From Poecilobothrus nobilitatus (Eukaryota > Arthropoda > Insecta > Diptera > Dolichopodidae), in the NCBI GenBank assembly GCA_947095535.1, contig OX352774.1, positions 109,557,996 to 109,621,995 of the forward strand: a stretch of 64,000 nt of DNA. Reading direction: 5' to 3'. Position 1 is the stretch's first letter, and every line of letters begins with the position of its first letter. Below, in pieces: positions 47,198 to 58,044 of this stretch. The notes below the pieces were generated by a model. It saw only the letters and a list, made by a program, of their open reading frames with translations. It did no database searches and was not told where the DNA came from. The position numbers were made by a program, and so were the translations under genes.

Positions 47198-47835
47198 GGG
47201 GATTTTCTAGTAAAATTAATATTTTTGTGAGATCTATCAGCAGTTAAAATTTCATAGCTCTATTTCAAAAAAAATGTGGGGATCTAAAAGTTAGGTGTTC
47301 GAGAGCTACCCTAAGGCTTGGTCCAAACTCAACCAAAAAAAATAGGGAACCTACAAATTACTCCCAGAATATTTTGTGTAAATTTCAAGATTCTAGCTTT
47401 CTTAGTTTTTGAGTTAGCGTGCTGACGGACGGACGGACGGACATGGCTCAAAAGTCTTAGAATTTTTTTCTGATCCGATCCATGCCTTTGAAGGTATATC
47501 TAGCTCGCTTATTTCGAGGTGTTACAAACGGAGGAGTAATTTTATTATACCCGATCCTATCGTACGGGTATAATGATAACAACAATTAAAACTGATATTA
47601 ACAGAACGAAATAAAGAAATCGCATGTTGTGATGTAATAATACTTATTATAAATGAAATTGTGCACCATTAGTTAATTTTAACTTGAAAAGTTGCTTCTA
47701 TTAATTTCTCTTTCTTTTCAATTAATTTTATTGGTAATTAATTGAATTTAATTTCTAAGTATAAGTTAATTTGCAACGCAAAATTAAAAACTTTAGAGAA
47801 TTTCTCTAATTTTAACCAGAAAAATGAAGATTAAA

Positions 47836-47976
47836 GTTTTTTTTCCTTTTTTTAGTTCATACCTCTGCCACATAAATGAGAAAAGAAAATTACACAGCCT
47901 TTCCTTTTCAGGTGTAAATGTCGTAAGGTAAATGTCGTAAGGGCAAATTATTCTTACGACGTGTGTGGGACTCGAA
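47836..47976 (-). mobile_element. tRNA-derived SINE, family 1, copy d (tail half)
   Basis: The plus strand shows the T-rich tail, ACCTCTGCCACATAAATGAG, TTACACAGCCTTTCCTTTTC and ATTCTTACGACGTGTGTGGG, stopping inside the B box at ACTCGAAAG. The tRNA head is gone. GTAAATGTCGTAAG is doubled in tandem near 47923-47951. Confidence 0.75.
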
Positions 47977-50249
47977 AGCTACCAGAGAAACGTTTAAAAC
48001 AAAATCTTTAATTTTTTAGTATTGTAAATCTTTATAAAATCATTTCATAATCGAAGGTCTCACTCTTTATATTAAAGCTCAAAATTAATTTCGTTAAAAT
48101 TTTGATTTCCACTTTTGAAGGTAATAAGTAGGCCATAAATCTCTTACTTTTAATTTACGATTTTCCAAAAATATCCAAAAGAAAAATATAGTTTTTTTTG
48201 TAAATTTTTGTAGTTTTCTTTTTGCATGTTCCGTTCTAACATTTGACATTAATTCGGGTAAGTATTTTTAAATTACAGGTATATTTAAAATCATAAAGAA
48301 AAACGAAGAAACAAATTTTTAATTTAATATTAACTTAAAATTTTTTAATACCAGCTATGGTTTAAGATTCTTTACATTTTGACTGCTTTTGTTTCTTATT
48401 TACACTAAAATTTTGAACGGGTTTGATGTGTATAAAATTTCCTTTTTTTTTATAAAAAAAATTGGAACCTCATCTCTTTTTCTTTTATAATGATATGAAT
48501 TTTCCTTTCACTTTTCATTTTTATTTGTAATTTTCATTTTCTTTTGTTTCAAGTGTTATAAAAGAACACAATTTAAAATAATTCTAAAGACTTTTACAAA
48601 TTTTTTGTTTTTCTTATAATATATTTACTTTTCTGACGTATTTGAAATTTATATCTTTAAGTATATGTACAGATATTTATATATTACAAGGGTTTTTGTT
48701 TTTAATTTATTTACGATGATGGTTCATCAGGACATATATAACAAAACAATTGCTATACAAGGCATATAATATATTGTATGTTTAAGTGTTTAAAGTGATA
48801 TCATGATAGACGACATCATTTATTATAAAAAAGAAATACAGAAAATGAATGTATAAAATTTAAAAAACAAAATATCGCTTGTAAATTTTAATGAATTATA
48901 TATGGAACATGATTTTAATTGATACAGATGTGGATAGTAATAAAGAAATAAAAAGAAAATGTTACAAATTTTTTTCTTCTTTTTAATTATAGAAGATTTG
49001 ATATTTTAAAATTCAAATATTCATTGGATATATACAAGCATTTAAATGTTTTTATAAATAATACACTAATTTGTTTTTTTTTTTTTGCACATTTTCTTGT
49101 TTTATTTGTGTTAAATTAAAAAATTTTTTGAATTGTATATATTTACTTAAAAAGTTTTTTGGAACGTCATTCATGGAATATATTGGTTTTATAAGAAGAT
49201 TTAAGATTATTGAAAAATAATGTTAGTGATATAAATTAATACATAATATACTGTTAAACAGAATTTATATTTTAATATGGAATCTATTTTTTTTTTACGA
49301 GGGACGGTGGAAAATATCGAAAATCACTCAAAGGAACTGCTGCACGGGGTTTCTCTGGTTAATATAGGACTTTAAAGGACCACCCTCTTTAAAACCAAAA
49401 TTTTATATTTCTGTCATTAGATTATTAATATAGTTAACCAAAAAATTATTTATGGTTTTGAGAATATGACAAACATGTATAAACATTACAGAATTAAGAT
49501 CAAGACTATAGAAGGGTTACAAAATAATCAATACGGACATATACAGCGCTAACAACACAAGGATCTTAAAATATCAAATACGAACCTATACAGCTCGTCT
49601 GCATTAATATTAATTCTAACACCATCGTAGTGTTTACAAAGTATTAAAATTGCCCATTTGATTATAAATTTGTATATGTTATTTATATTTTAGCCTAAAA
49701 ATATGCAATTAAATCTCAAACAGCAATAATTACACAATTTTCAGTATTTCTATAGTATATAAAACGGCATCAGCGGCTGGCTGTTAATATTGCGTTATCC
49801 TATGTGATATATAACATTTAAATAAATAAATAAACTAACATACGATATATTTTGAAATAATTAAATTTGAATTTTTATTTTCATTGTTAAATGTACCTAC
49901 CTATTCATTGCTGATTTTTCTTCCGATTATATTTTTAAATTAATTATAATTATAAGGAACAAAATTATTTTCTTTAATAGGCAACTTTCATTTTAGAATC
50001 ATCATTGCCAGAATATTAACTCAAAATTATTTTGGTTTTAAGAAAAATTACAATTAAATATTTTATATAGTAAATTGACGACTTTATATTATAAAAATAC
50101 ATTATATTCTCAAAAAATCTTGGTATAAATAAGGAGTTTAGATTGTTTTCACTAAAAGTTTATTAACTAAAATTTTTAAAGGAATATTTGGTATTTGTTG
50201 TAGTTTTCTTAAATTTCCGGTATATAAATTTTAAAATTATCTATTGAAC
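47977..50249. other. A+T-rich DNA, no gene recognised
   Basis: Two G+C-richer scraps are unexplained: GAGGGACGGTGGAAAATATC with GCTGCACGGGGTTTCTCTGG (49300-49360), and CGGCATCAGCGGCTGGCTGT (49765-49784) followed by A-rich ATAAATAAATAAAC. Confidence 0.5.
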
Positions 50250-50480
50250 TACCTAACTTCTATGACTGTGTCAAGTGTCAAGGATAACCGCATGAACATA
50301 ATATGTATGTTTGTATGTTACCGCATGTATGTTTTTTGATTCATAAAATACAATTATCTTTTAGGATATTTAAGATATTTAAGATAATTAAGTACCTACC
50401 GAGATATATACTTGATGTATTACATTTTAATCTACCACCACTATACTTTCACGATACATTCGACCATAAGGTTTTGGTTT
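50250..50480 (+). repeat. Degraded family C left end
   Basis: ACTGTGTCAAGTGTCAAGGA and TAACCGCATGAACATAATAT recall ACTGTGTCAACTCTGGGATA-CCCGTATGAACGTAATAT at 38575. GAGATATATACTTGATGTAT also fits. The frames at 50303-50530 and 50441-50638 are not protein-like. Confidence 0.4.
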
Positions 50481-51212
50481 ATTCTATTAAATATATATAC
50501 ATCATACTGAAGAATACTATATTCTTTTAGGAGATTTTTTTTTTTAAAAATAATAATAATAAAAAAAGGGTATGTCAAATCAGGAAACACTATCAAAACT
50601 AACAAAATAAAAAAATTATAAAATATATAAGATGTCACAATTGATTAATGATTATTTGTATTTTGAATTTTTGTTCTTAGCAGCAGTGGCTAGTAGTAGT
50701 GTTTAAACATATGATTTAAATTATTTGACGATCTGTTAGAAATGAAATGATTTAATTTATTGTACTTTGTATCATCATGTCACTTAAAATCGAAAAAGAT
50801 AACAAAGGATGTTTTTTTCTTCCCAATTCTATTAGTAATTTAGCAAAAATTTTTCTATAAAAAAAAACTATTTCTGGAAAATTATATTTTTCAATGTTTT
50901 GATTCAATCAATTACATATAAATTTAAATCTTATCAATACATTAAAGTTTTAAAGTGATCAATCTAATCCTAACCCATAATTTATTTAAACTTAAACCGA
51001 TGAATTAAAACTTAACATCTTAGTCTAAAGATAAATGGTTGTAAAAAAAAGGATAAGAATATAGATAGAAAATAATTATATTTGAAATGTTATAAAATTT
51101 TTTTGAAACGGTTGGAAATATTCTTTAGGAATTCGTCATTTCCTTGTGGAAATGTTTACTAATATATTCAAGATTTTTTTTAAATTTAACATAAAAATAT
51201 TGACTATAATTA
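50481..51212. other. A+T-rich DNA, no gene seen
   Basis: No repeat family recognised apart from a run of AATAAT near 50549-50562. Confidence 0.5.
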
Positions 51213-51320
51213 TTGGGTTGGGTACGAATGCTCGAACCTCAAAATCTCGTTTTATCAAAATATCGTTTTTTTAAATCTCGTTTCTTAAAACCTCGTTTTA
51301 TGAAAATCTGGTTCTTTTTT
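51213..51320 (+). repeat. Word array AAAATCTCGTTTTATC, copy 2
   Basis: GGGTTGGGTACGAATGCTCG at 51214-51233, then about five units (CAAAATCTCGTTTTATCAAA, ATATCGTTTTTTTAAATCTC, CTCGTTTTATGAAAATC). The next 100 bp (TTATTGAAAAAAAC, TTGTAGAAAAAAAAATTTAA) also resemble the sequence after the array at 24655, so both are ends of one element type. The coding piece at 51842-52107 lies about 520 bp further in. Confidence 0.65.
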
Positions 51321-51841
51321 TATTTTATCATAATTCATTTTTATGTTTTTATTTCAAATTATGGGTCGATTTATTGAAAAAAACATATTGATTGTAAAAA
51401 TTGTAGAAAAAAAAATTTAACAAAAAGATTTAACATTTCGTTCAAGATATATACAAATAATATGGTATTATATGAATCGCACAGAAGCATAGTGGCATAA
51501 CCCACATTAAAATTATTTTGCAAAAACTGCAATTGAAAAAAACGAAATTTTAAAAAGCCAACAGAAGCTTTATTAAAAGCTATATTGTCTTAAAATAAAA
51601 ACTTAATATTCTTAGTTTTTTTAGTACTTTAGGTTACTTATTGCTATTTCACTCTAACTTTACAAAAATGCGATTTTTTTGTGGGTTAAGCCATTTTGGT
51701 ATTACATATAAATGAAAATATTAAAAACACTTGAATATTTATTTTCTGAAATAACGAAATAAAAAAACAAAATTATTCTTAAAAATTATAAACTAATAAA
51801 AAATAAGTATTAAAATATTAAATAAAATAGTATTTTACACT

Positions 51842-52107
51842 TCATCTTCCAAGTGCGTAAATAATTTTATCGACAGGGTTTGTACTTTTCAGATTTTCAT
51901 AAAATGCGTGGTGTATTGGTGGTATAAATTTTATTAATTCTACCAAATCTTTCTTTTTTTCTGTAGATATTTTCCAACCATTTGGGTAACCTAATGTTTG
52001 TGCTAAATAATCTCGTGCAAGCAATGATCGTTTTTCAATATTTAAAATTGAAAAACAATTTTCTGGGTTAATAAAATATTTAAAAAATATTTTACACGGA
52101 TAATCTT
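51842..52107 (-). pseudogene. C-terminal coding fragment of an unrecognised protein, cut by family A
   Basis: Eighty-eight codons read like real protein: DYPCKIFFKYFINPENC, EKRSLLARDYLAQTLGYP, KKKDLVELIKFIPPIHHAFY, NPVDKIIYALGR, then TGA at 51842-51844. Use of Trp, Pro, Cys, His and Arg is balanced, unlike the Lys/Asn/Ile/Phe readings elsewhere. The frame stays open across the transposon border at 52107/52108 to an ATG at 52196-52198, but those first 30 residues (MPLKVYLARLFRCVTNGG...) are family A right-end sequence. I do not recognise the family; no catalytic motif, signal or membrane segment is evident. It may be the last exon of a host gene, or cargo of the element whose array is at 51213. 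No continuation was found beyond the transposon at 53251. Confidence 0.6.
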
Positions 52108-53250
52108 TATACCCGTACGATAGGATCGGATATAATAAAATTACTCCTCCGTTTGTAACACATCGAAATAAGCGAGCTAGATATACCTTCAAAGGCATGG
52201 ATCGGATCAGAAAAAAATTCTAAGTCGATTGAGCCATGTCCGTCCGTCCGTCACGATAGATACCGTACCCGTACGATAGATATACCTTCAAAAGTATGGA
52301 TCGGATCAGAAAAAAATTCTAAGTCGATTGAGCCATGTCCGTCCGTCCGTCAGCACGCTAACTCAGAGACTAAGAAAGCTAGAATCTTGAAATTTAGACA
52401 AAATATTCTAGGAGCAATTTGTAGGTTCCATATTTTTTTTGGTTGAGTTCCGACCAAAACTTCGGGTAGCTCTCGAACACCTAACTTTTAAATCCCCTAA
52501 ACTCCTAAAATTTAAATTTATTTCTGTTAACAACTTTTTTTACTAATATAGGGTTACTTTATAATTGACGAAAGTGTTACTTGATTTTTTCAAATTTTCT
52601 AACAAATTTCTTTAACGAATTTTTTGCATTTTGTTTTACTCGATAATTTGAAATTGTTGAAGATATAATGCGTAGTGCAAAAAAATGTAAATAAATAAAC
52701 AACATAACGGTTGCTTGAAGAATTTTTATTTATATGATATTGATATACATACATACTTATATAATATCATGTTTATTTACATATCGTATATGTCACTGAT
52801 GAATGAATGATAAGAGTATAGATGTATATTATATAGCGCCGTATTTATATACTTATATGTATTTTATTATACATATAAGAAATTATTCTGTGAATGGCAA
52901 TATTTTTAAAGAAATATTGCAATGTATGGCGATATACTTATAACAATATAAATTACTATGTGCGCATTAATAGTATTTAATGGTACTATAGAATATTTGA
53001 AAAAGTTTTGGATTGATAATCGTTATGTGGAAGGTTAAAATCTGCTTTTGAAGAATGTATAAACATATAGTTTGAATATATGTAGGTACAACCCATAGTT
53101 CTAGAAATTATAAAATTCACCCAAATTATTTTAAAATACTAAAATATTAAAAAAATAATATTGTAAGCAGAGTGACAGGCTGTGAACATACTAACGGTTC
53201 GTACGGGTATCTAAGAGTTGACAAAGATAACTGTATTCTTCCTCGTTTTT
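52108..53250 (-). mobile_element. Family A INE-1-like element, copy 3 (inverted)
   Basis: Begins TATACCCGTACGATAGGATC and ends CTAAGAGTTGACAAAGATAA, CTGTATTCTTCCTCGTTTTT. The 118-bp piece with TATACCTTCAAAGGCATGGA...CCATGTCCGTCCGTCCGTCA is tandemly doubled (about 52178-52345), with an extra ACCCGTACGATAGATATACC at the junction. Most of the family E-like centre is missing. Confidence 0.8.
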
Positions 53251-53254
53251 ATAT

Positions 53255-53575
53255 TGATTTACAAAGGTAAAATAAATTCCTGTCGAATAGCGTTTTCAGA
53301 TTTAAAAAATTTTAGTAGAACATGAGATATACGAATTTCAAAATGGGGCTTTTTCAAAGTTTAAGGGACTCTAGCTCCGTAATGGATGGGGCTACATGAA
53401 AAGTTGTTCCACAAAATAATTTTTTTTAATGAGACCTACCCATGGTTAAAATTTTTTTTCTCTGTCTTTAACGGTGTAGAAGTTTTGCAAACAGAGAGAC
53501 AAACGGACTGACCAAGTCAAACTAATAGGCACATTTTTTTTGGAAATGTGCTAAAAATGTGGAAATGTGGAATAC
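53255..53575 (+). repeat. Family E right-half copy
   Basis: TACAAAGGTAAAATAAATTC, TCTAGCTCCGTAATGGATGG, TTAACGGTGTAGAAGTTTTG, then a decayed GACGGAC block (CAAACGGACTGACCAAG). It ends AGGCACATTTTTTTTGGAAA-TGTGCTAAAAATG, a clear GCACATTT/AAATGTGC hairpin. It directly adjoins family A copy 3. Confidence 0.75.
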
Positions 53576-53928
53576 CGTTAACTAAAGATTAAAATAGGTA
53601 ATGAAATAAAATTAATAAATTTGAAGTTTAATTATAGGTATTTATAAAATTATTACATTAAAATTAATATTATTATTTGATTCATTTTGATTTTTAAATA
53701 TTTGATTGAAATGAATAGAAAACCTCTAAAATTAACATAGATCCTAAATTTTTATTTACTTTCAATTCGAACATTGTTATTCCGAAATAGTTTTATGTTT
53801 TACAGAAATAGTAAATACTATAATTCTACACAAAATGTAATAAAATTAAATACACATCATTTAAAAAATTTAAATTTTTTCATAAAGACAAAGTGGCTTA
53901 AGCTACAATGTGTGGTTTTTACAACCCA

Positions 53929-54101
53929 TAGTTCTAGACAACCCATAGTTCTAGAAATTATAAAATTCACCCTAATTATTTTAAAATACTAGAAAATTAA
54001 AAAAATAATATTGTAAGCAGAGTGACAGGCTGTGAACATACTAACGGTTCGTACGGGTATCTTAGAGTTGACAAAGGCAACTGTATTCTTTCTCGTTTTT
54101 A
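53929..54101 (-). repeat. Solo left end of family A (inverted)
   Basis: ACCCATAGTTCTAGAAATTA to CTGTATTCTTTCTCGTTTTT matches 53092-53250 nearly base for base. CAACCCATAGTTCTAGA is doubled at its inner edge (53922-53955). The plus frame at 53774-53992 runs into it. Confidence 0.75.
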
Positions 54102-54811
54102 ACAATTTTACTTTCAAGATATTTTAGATTAGATATAATATTTAAATTAAACTTTGAACTATCTTAGCTTTTAATCAATTAATTCCCTGGCTTCTAAAAT
54201 ATAGAAATAAGTTTTATAACTTTTAATTCACAAATTTTATTTTTCGGTAAATATTTTCGACAATTTGAACATTATTTTATGACAACCACAATTTCGATTA
54301 TTGAATTACATACAAAAATTATGACAAATTAAGGTTTTTTGACACAAATCTAATAGATGTGTCAAATTCTTTTAACCTGGGTTAAAACTTTGAACTTTTA
54401 AACGATTTAAAGTTTAAACTAAAAAAATTTTGTTTAATTTTGCAAAAACAAACCACCAAAATATAAATAATAGAAAAACAAAAAGTTATAAAAGTACAAC
54501 AGTTCAATTACTTTTTTTTTTTATTAATGATTCCTTTAAATTTTTTAATTTTGTTTTGGTTCTACAATCTTCTACAATTGATATATAGTACACCTACTTT
54601 AAAAACGGAAATAAGTACTTTAATAAAAAAAAAACTTGAAAAAAAATAAAAATAGAATAAAAAAAAAATTAAAGTTTACAGTCTGATCAAGTAAAATTTG
54701 TTTCTCAGAAGTTTAATTATAATTACCCAAAAAATGTTACATCTTACACATAATATTTGTATCTAAATATGTATATAATATAATATATATATATATTTAT
54801 TATTATTAATT
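54102..54811. other. A+T-rich DNA, no gene seen
   Basis: (AT)n run at 54775-54797 just before a SINE tail, a typical insertion target. Confidence 0.5.
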
Positions 54812-54994
54812 TTTTTTTTTAATGCATTCCTCTGCCACAAAAATGTGCCTCTCAGCCTGTTCAGACGTGGCTGTAAATATCGTAAGGCGGAAGAACTCTT
54901 ACGACGTGTGAGGGATTCCAACCATTGTGAGGAACACTCCCTCGGTGTTTACAGTGTATTTTATATACTCTTACCCACTGGCCACCGTAGCCCC
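54812..54994 (-). mobile_element. tRNA-derived SINE, family 1, copy e (diverged)
   Basis: The minus-strand head GGGGCTACGGTGGCCAGTGG, a B box decayed to GGTTGGAATCCCTCACAC, and the same body and A-rich tail (plus-strand T run at 54811-54820). About 12 extra bases separate head and B box (ATTGTGAGGAAC). Oldest-looking full copy. The frames at 54845-55063 and 54927-55121 read through it. Confidence 0.75.
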
Positions 54995-55424
54995 TTATAT
55001 ATATTTACTTCACAAAATTTTCATAGCCTACAACTTTGTGTCTATTTTAATTTCCTTTTTTAAATTCTTCAAAAACATCCGAATATTTTTTCTTACTACT
55101 GTATGTTTTCATTTTCTTTGAAATATATTACTTAAATCTTTATTTTTCAATTCGTATCTTTTACGTTTGTTACTAAAAAGTTTCATACAGGTAATTTATA
55201 TATTCTGTATTAAAAATAAACCTAAAAAAAAAAAAAATTAATATTTAATTTATACAATAAATTATTTTATATTAAAATTGTACATTTAAAGAGAATTATA
55301 CATTTTTTCAACTTACAGCAGATTATGCAAAATATTTCTTATATCTTATAATATCCTGTAAAATTATTTTATAAAACCAAAAATTTTTAAGTTAGTCAAA
55401 TAATACTAATTCGATTAAAAAAAG
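54995..55424. other. A+T-rich DNA, no gene seen
   Basis: Nothing recognised. Confidence 0.5.
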
Positions 55425-55960
55425 AAGGAAGAGTGTAGAATAAACTGTATCAACTCTAGAATACCTTCTCAAATATAGCATATCCTGTTTCTGTTTTCAT
55501 AAATTAACTTAATTTAGTACTGAAATATATTTAAGTAAATTTCGGAGTTGTATGGCTGCTACTAGACGCCATTTTGGTCAAAACAACAAAATTTTACAGA
55601 AATCCTTGTTCGATCATCTTTTACCAAATTTCAGATCTCTTTTCAAAGTATCAAGACAAAAGCATATAAATTTAGTAATTATTACACCTGTTATATATAT
55701 TAAACTAATTTTACAGAAGTCGTTGGCATACAACTTAATTCTTTGACGAAATTTTAAATATCCAGCTTATATAAACACTCAGTTATATAATATAAAAAAA
55801 GAAATTGTATGATAGCTACCATAACCTGCAGGTTTAGACCAACAACATTTTACAGAGGTAGTCATTATGTTGTTTTGACAAAATTTCGTGTTTCAAGCGT
55901 CCTTTAGATATTGTAAAAACTAGGTGGCTTTTCTTAAATATAGTACCTCTCTCTAAATAT
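55425..55960 (+). repeat. Degraded family C element
   Basis: AAAAAGAAGGAAGAGTGTAG, TATCAACTCTAGAATACC and GGAGTTGTATGGCTGCTACT are the decayed left end and internal box. AAATTGTATGATAGCTACCA at 55803 is a second box. No right end. Confidence 0.6.
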
Positions 55961-56149
55961 AGTAATTTAGAAATTATCTGATCCGCGGTTTTAATTCAAT
56001 ATAATTTTTTTTTTAAGAAATAGGGTGATATCTATTTGAAAAACTAAAATAGCGTGAAATTTTTTCAATATCCAAATCAGTCAAGTAAAAATTTGAATTG
56101 TATAAATTGTTTCATTCGCAGAATTATCTACTTCATTATACTGCTTTGC

Positions 56150-56270
56150 ATTTACGGTGATTAGCCCATTATATCGGCTATTGGAAGAGGTGGTTTTAGT
56201 GGGTGAAAATCCCTCACTAACAAAGAGGCCTAGGATGTCTTTTGAAGATCTCCACCTTCCCCAAGAAAAA
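56150..56270 (+). repeat. G+C-richer piece with TTAGTGGG hairpin
   Basis: TTAGTGGGTGAAAATCCC and TCACTAA (56197-56220) can pair, within AGGTGGTTTTAGTGGG...AACAAAGAGGCCTAGGATG. It resembles the structured 3' regions of some non-LTR retrotransposons, and 63958-63985. The overlapping opposite frames 56081-56365 (-) and 56157-56381 (+) are both unconvincing. Confidence 0.35.
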
Positions 56271-57677
56271 AAAATTATAAAATGGGAACAGCATAAAAAA
56301 AATTTTAAAGATTCATATAAAAAATCAATAGATGTTTTGTTCTGGTATAAATACCTTGTCTGCATTTTTCAAATTCTTTAATATTATATTCGCACATATT
56401 AAAAATGTTCAATATACTTTTTAAATTTAATATACATATATATATATATATATATATATTTATGGATATATGAAATTAGTATACCATTATCATAATCCAA
56501 AGTATTCTTATAAAGCTTTCGTTTTTGAATTACATCTCCTTCATTTATAATTAATATCATTTGCTTTCGTTTTTTCAGTTCTCCTCTTTTAGTAATATGA
56601 TGAGTTCAACTTAATATTCGTCAATATCAACTGAAGCTGTTGTATTTTATTCCATCATTCAAAAAAATCATCTAAATCATAAACGTTTAAAAGTGGATTA
56701 AATTTTTCTTTGCAGCGTTTAAAAATGAGTTAAATAAAAAAATATAACAATAAAAATAACAAGAACATAATATACAGCTCACTAAAATTACAGTTTATGA
56801 ATGCTTCTATTTTAGGAACTATACATTATGGTGATATAGAAATCTAATGATGTAAATAATGTTATAAAAGATATTCTATTATAGAGTTTATGAAACACAA
56901 AAAAACTTCAAAACTATTATGATTTTGTATTGCTTTTTATATTGCTGTTAACGAATTTATATTTTTTAACATGTGATTTTTAATTTAACGTGATAAACTG
57001 TGATGCCTCATTGCTTTTTTTTAAACAAAAAGAAAAATATGACAATAGAAGTACATATATTTCCATTTATATACTTTATAATTTGTTTTTTGTTTTTTTA
57101 TTTAATTTAAATTACAATCCAATTTTAAATATGAAATCAATAATAACTATTAATAAAATTGTAGAAAATTCTATTAAAAATAGATTTAAAAAGTATTTTC
57201 TACTCTATTTGTGACGCATTTAATAGCAAAAAAATTTATTTGACACCTCTTTTGAACGATGTCCGATTATTAATTTTATTTTTGCTTTAAGATGTAAGTT
57301 ATATAATACACTTAATGCAAACATCATTGGACAAGCAAAATTATTCTAAAAATAATTAAATTTCTTCTTGATTTTAAAAAATGGTTTCAAAATAGGTTTC
57401 TAAATTAGGTTTAATAAATTAATTAGAGAAAGTTTATACACTTGTTTAATCCTTGTTATATACATATACATATTAAAATTTTAATCTTTTTTTATTGAGG
57501 TTTTTTATTCAATACCAACTTTTTTTGTTGTACCATACAATATTTCGCACATAAACTCCCGCTAATCAACTTATTTAAACATCAATTTTGTAAACAAATC
57601 TAAGTGCAATGGATTTAATGGTATTCGGGTATTAAATGAATCTCTAGTTTTCATTACCGTGATAAAAAGTCGACACA
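56271..57677. other. A+T-rich DNA, no gene seen
   Basis: (AT)n run at about 56427-56460. The 74-codon frame at 56990-57214 is composition-driven. Confidence 0.5.
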
Positions 57678-57774
57678 TTATTTGCTGTCGCAATCTATAC
57701 TGATGACCAGTAATGGACTTTGTCTATAACAGCAGTCTGCATAGGTTTCATTCAAGTTGCATTGAAAACAATTT
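57678..57774 (-). CDS. Possible last exon of a small cysteine-rich protein
   Basis: The minus strand reads NCFQCNLNETYADCC, then YRQSPLLVISIDCDSK and TAA (57678-57680). Upstream, AATTTAG ends at 57775, preceded by an A/T-rich tract: a plausible splice acceptor, giving an exon of 97 bp. Five cysteines in about 31 codons, in DNA where Cys-rich frames are rare, and the CNLN-x-TYADCC pattern recalls the 'YPDCC' end of single von Willebrand factor C (SVWC) proteins of insects, small secreted proteins. That family match is a guess from pattern only. The frame stays open a little further upstream (KCILSIKFR), so it could also be unspliced. No partner exon was found in the window. Confidence 0.35.
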
Positions 57775-57956
57775 CTAAATTTAATACTCAAAATGCATTT
57801 TTTTTTTTATTTTAAATAAATGCAAAATTAAATTAATTTTTTTAATTAATTTTAAATAAATGCATTTTTTTAGATAAAAAATTAGTACATTAAAAACAGT
57901 ATTTGTTCCTATTTTTTCAAGTTTTTTTAGTTATACAAAAAAAAATTAGTCTACTT

Positions 57957-58030
57957 TAAAATTTGAACTCAGACTCATATACTAAACTTCACTATATCTT
58001 TAACCACTACACCAAATACCTGCTTCACTT
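57957..58030 (-). mobile_element. tRNA-like SINE, family 2
   Basis: Minus strand: TTTGGTGTAGTGGTTAAAGA (A box) and TGAGTCTGAGTTCAAATTTT (B box, GAGTTCAAAT), about 35 nt apart. It is closely related to the copy at 58925-59040. Confidence 0.6.
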
Positions 58031-58044
58031 TATACCACATTTTT

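Larger units (their letters stand above)
41979..47210 (+). mobile_element. Non-autonomous Helitron, 5232 bp
   Basis: It starts with TC (TCTATAATATAATACACAAG) and ends with CTAG. Nine bases before CTAG lies the perfect palindrome TGTGCAATTGCACA (47184-47197). Removing it joins ...ATTAAAAA to TAAAATTAAT..., exactly the uninterrupted text of family A copy 1 at 31161-31178, with no duplication, so the insertion point is between A and T. TC start, subterminal hairpin, CTRR end and A^T insertion are the established marks of canonical Helitrons. No Rep/helicase frame is present; the only listed frame (43812-44042, -) is composition-driven. The inside is dominated by two large tandem duplications. 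Confidence 0.9.
40851..47572 (+). mobile_element. Family A element, copy 2, split by a Helitron
   Basis: Left part 40851-41978 and right part 47211-47572. Both match copy 1 closely; the right parts have the same length (362 bp). The left part lacks about 90 bp, mainly the piece around the ACATAACGGTAAATT motif of copy 1. Same left hairpin region (TTTGTCAACTCTTAG), GACGGACGGACGGACATGGC and right-end TATACCCG...CGGGTATA. Confidence 0.88.
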
